From NCBI RefSeq assembly GCF_014855495.1, contig NZ_JACYFJ010000003.1, forward strand, positions 248,001 through 312,000: a DNA stretch of 64,000 nucleotides, in the 5' to 3' direction. This document shows positions 62,824 to 64,000 of this stretch, piece after piece. The notes below the pieces were generated by a model. The model ran no database searches and had not been told where the DNA came from. It saw only the letters and a program-made list of their open reading frames with translations. The position numbers and the translations under genes were made by a program. The stretch is from Euzebyella saccharophila (lineage in GTDB: Bacteria; Bacteroidota; Bacteroidia; Flavobacteriales; Flavobacteriaceae). Within the stretch, counting starts at the first letter, position 1, and every line of letters starts with the position of its first letter.

Positions 62824-63204
62824 ATGAGCGTAAAAGCAAAATATCAACCTGTTTTAGACCTTGGCGAAGAATTAGGAATCAAAGACGGTGATGTACGGGT
62901 AGAAGGTGATGTCTTAAAGGTAAAAGGCGAAGCTGCAACCCAATACGAAAAGAACCTTCTTTGGGACAAAATAAAGGAAATAGGTGGTGAAAGCCCTAGC
63001 GATATTATGGCTAACATTACCGTAGGCGATACCTCCGTTTATGCAAGACACACCGTGAAAAGTGGGGAATCCCTAAGTAAGATTGCCAAAAGATATTATG
63101 GCGACCCTATGAAATACAAGCAAATTTTTGATGCAAATACCAATATCCTTAAAAACCCAGATGTTATTCATCCTGACCAAGAATTGGTTATTCCCAACCT
63201 ATAA
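62824..63204 (+). CDS. lysM: BON and LysM domain protein (Kbp/YgaU-like)
   Basis: A 126-residue protein without a signal peptide. Residues about 15-65 form a BON fold (GIKDGDVRVEGDVLKVKGEAATQYEKNLLWDKI) and 74-124 a LysM domain (RHTVKSGESLSKIAKRYYGDPMKYKQIFDAN). This is the layout of E. coli YgaU/Kbp, a cytoplasmic potassium-binding protein, so peptidoglycan binding should not be assumed. It is a single gene with its own terminator shared with cmk. Confidence 0.85.
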   Translation: MSVKAKYQPVLDLGEELGIKDGDVRVEGDVLKVKGEAATQYEKNLLWDKIKEIGGESPSDIMANITVGDTSVYARHTVKSGESLSKIAKRYYGDPMKYKQIFDANTNILKNPDVIHPDQELVIPNL

Positions 63205-63222
63205 TCCTTAGAACAAAGGGAT

Positions 63223-63252
63223 AAAAAAGGTCTTCAATTGAAGACCTTTTTT
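63223..63252. terminator. Bidirectional terminator between lysM and cmk
   Basis: AAAAAAGGTCTTCAATTGAAGACCTTTTTT is a perfect inverted repeat centred on CAATTG with T runs on both strands, and it touches the cmk stop, so it serves lysM on the plus strand and cmk on the minus strand. Confidence 0.9.
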
Positions 63253-63947
63253 TATTGTACTTTTTCCAGGCACCTGAGTGCAATGCTATGTAAACGTTCA
63301 AACTGTTCCACCAAGCCCATATCACTGTTATCAAACTCTATGGCATCTTCCGCTTTTCTTAAGGGCGAAAATTCACGGTTGGAGTCGATAAAATCGCGTT
63401 TCTGAACATTCTCCAACACTTCTTCATAGCTCACTCGGTCACCCCTATCCAACAACTCCTTATATCTACGTGTAGCACGAGCTTGGGGAGAAGCGGTCAT
63501 AAAAACCTTTAGTTCCGCATCCGGAAAAACAACGGTACCAATATCCCTACCGTCCATTACAATACCTTTTTCCCTGCCCAAGGCTTTCTGCATTTCAACG
63601 AGTTTGTGGCGTACTTGCTCCACTTCTGCCACCCTACTTACAAATTGGGACACCTGAAGCGTACGAATTTCCTTTTCCACATTCTCACCATTCAAGTAAA
63701 TTTCGGAAAAACCTAACTCCTCATTAGGCACAAAGTTCAACTTAATGGATGGCAATAATTTCACCAACGCCCCTAAATCCTCCATTCCATCCGAAATAAA
63801 GCCATTTTGCATGGCAAACAGGGTTACTGCCCTGTACATGGCTCCTGTATCTATATATTTATAGTTGAGGGCCTTTGCCAATTGCTTGGCAAGCGTACTT
63901 TTTCCAGTGGATGAATAACCGTCTATGGCTATGGCTATTTTCTGCAT
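63252..63947 (-). CDS. cmk: Cytidylate kinase
   Basis: Phosphorylates CMP and dCMP; 231 residues, the usual length. P-loop AIDGYSSTGKSTLAKQLAKAL at the start, YIDTGAMYRAVTLFAM, DGRDIGTVVFPDAELKVFMTASPQARATRRYKEL and RDFIDSNREFSPLRKAEDAIEFDNSD are conserved. The ATG shares TAATG with the preceding gene on the same strand, so translation is coupled to that gene. Confidence 0.95.
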   Translation of the reverse strand: MQKIAIAIDGYSSTGKSTLAKQLAKALNYKYIDTGAMYRAVTLFAMQNGFISDGMEDLGALVKLLPSIKLNFVPNEELGFSEIYLNGENVEKEIRTLQVSQFVSRVAEVEQVRHKLVEMQKALGREKGIVMDGRDIGTVVFPDAELKVFMTASPQARATRRYKELLDRGDRVSYEEVLENVQKRDFIDSNREFSPLRKAEDAIEFDNSDMGLVEQFERLHSIALRCLEKVQ

Positions 63948-64000
63948 TAGAGCGTTTTGGCGTTCTTCACTTTCTGTGCGGTGATAGCTATATCTATAAC
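63947..64000 (-). CDS. C-terminal end of the gene upstream of cmk (identity uncertain)
   Basis: The last 17 codons read VIDIAITAQKVKNAKTL and the stop TAA overlaps the cmk ATG. In Bacteroidota the gene next to cmk is often the type IX secretion protein PorQ, whose end is also a membrane beta-strand, and VIDIAITAQ shows strand-like alternation; the fragment is too short to prove this. Confidence 0.35.
   Translation of the reverse strand, partial: VIDIAITAQKVKNAKTL

Noticed and set aside
1-64000. tRNA or rRNA genes, IS elements and CRISPR arrays
   Set aside because: I looked for T-loop GTTCGAATC signatures, transposase motifs and regularly spaced repeats and found none; reading by eye can miss a degenerate copy.

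Overview
The window is chromosomal DNA of a member of the Bacteroidota, most likely a marine Flavobacteriaceae; the genus is not resolved. The evidence is a type IX secretion C-terminal sorting domain on a 1606-residue secreted protein, TAnnTTTG-type promoter elements, a Bacteroidota-style rnpB, lineage families such as DUF3822, the HYC_CC_PP proteins and EboA-F, and an 8-oxidase of the Kdn type beside kdsB. There are no rRNA or tRNA genes, no insertion sequences and no CRISPR array that I can see.

Left part (1 to about 28 kb) is a copper and stress island. On the minus strand lie a HYC_CC_PP protein, an RND copper pump (cusA), its outer-membrane partner (cusC), a multicopper oxidase with a Met-rich insert and a C-terminal CopB-like barrel, and the start of an APC permease. 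Diverging from them on the plus strand are a second HYC_CC_PP protein and a CxxC-domain/AraC regulator. Then comes a run of 21 tightly spaced same-strand genes (9720-27961, no gap above 60 bases). It opens with copper handling (Met-rich lipoprotein, DUF2933, HMA, SHOCT and DUF5676 proteins) and closes with a CPH-type P1B copper ATPase and an MFS exporter. Between these ends lies a metabolic cassette: archaeal-type (type II) GAPDH, class I (DhnA-type) aldolase, dicarboxylate/amino-acid symporter, phosphofructokinase, D-lactate dehydrogenase, short-chain dehydrogenase, universal stress protein, potassium-type channel, ATP-cone nuclease, beta-CASP metallo-hydrolase, AMP-phosphorylase-like enzyme and a short PRPP-synthetase homologue. 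I infer a back-up, metal-tolerant glycolysis and nucleotide salvage route that moves with copper resistance. A perfect 20-base palindrome with TGAT-N4-ATCA geometry lies between the two HYC genes, just upstream of a promoter element, and suggests CRP/FNR-family control.

Middle part (28-46.5 kb): a bile-acid-symporter family protein; a giant secreted malectin/kelch/PKD/BspA protein; a duplicated beta-propeller lipoprotein; a lipid A/KDO neighbourhood (acyltransferase, KdnB-like oxidase, HAD phosphatase, KdsB); a DUF4126 membrane protein; a RecD-like helicase; a flavobacterial hypothetical, DUF3822 and rsmD run; the RNase P RNA gene; and dnaX.

Right part (46.5-64 kb): a complete ebo operon (eboA-B-C-D-E-F plus a TMEM220-like protein, all on the minus strand and nearly contiguous), miaE, then a housekeeping minus-strand block: ppk1, sixA-like, pdxH, rnz, DUF3291, a STAS-like protein, pyrB, pyrR, rpsA, and after a plus-strand BON/LysM gene, cmk. 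Gene starts were moved to internal ATGs where a signal peptide, an overlap or the family N-terminus demanded it.
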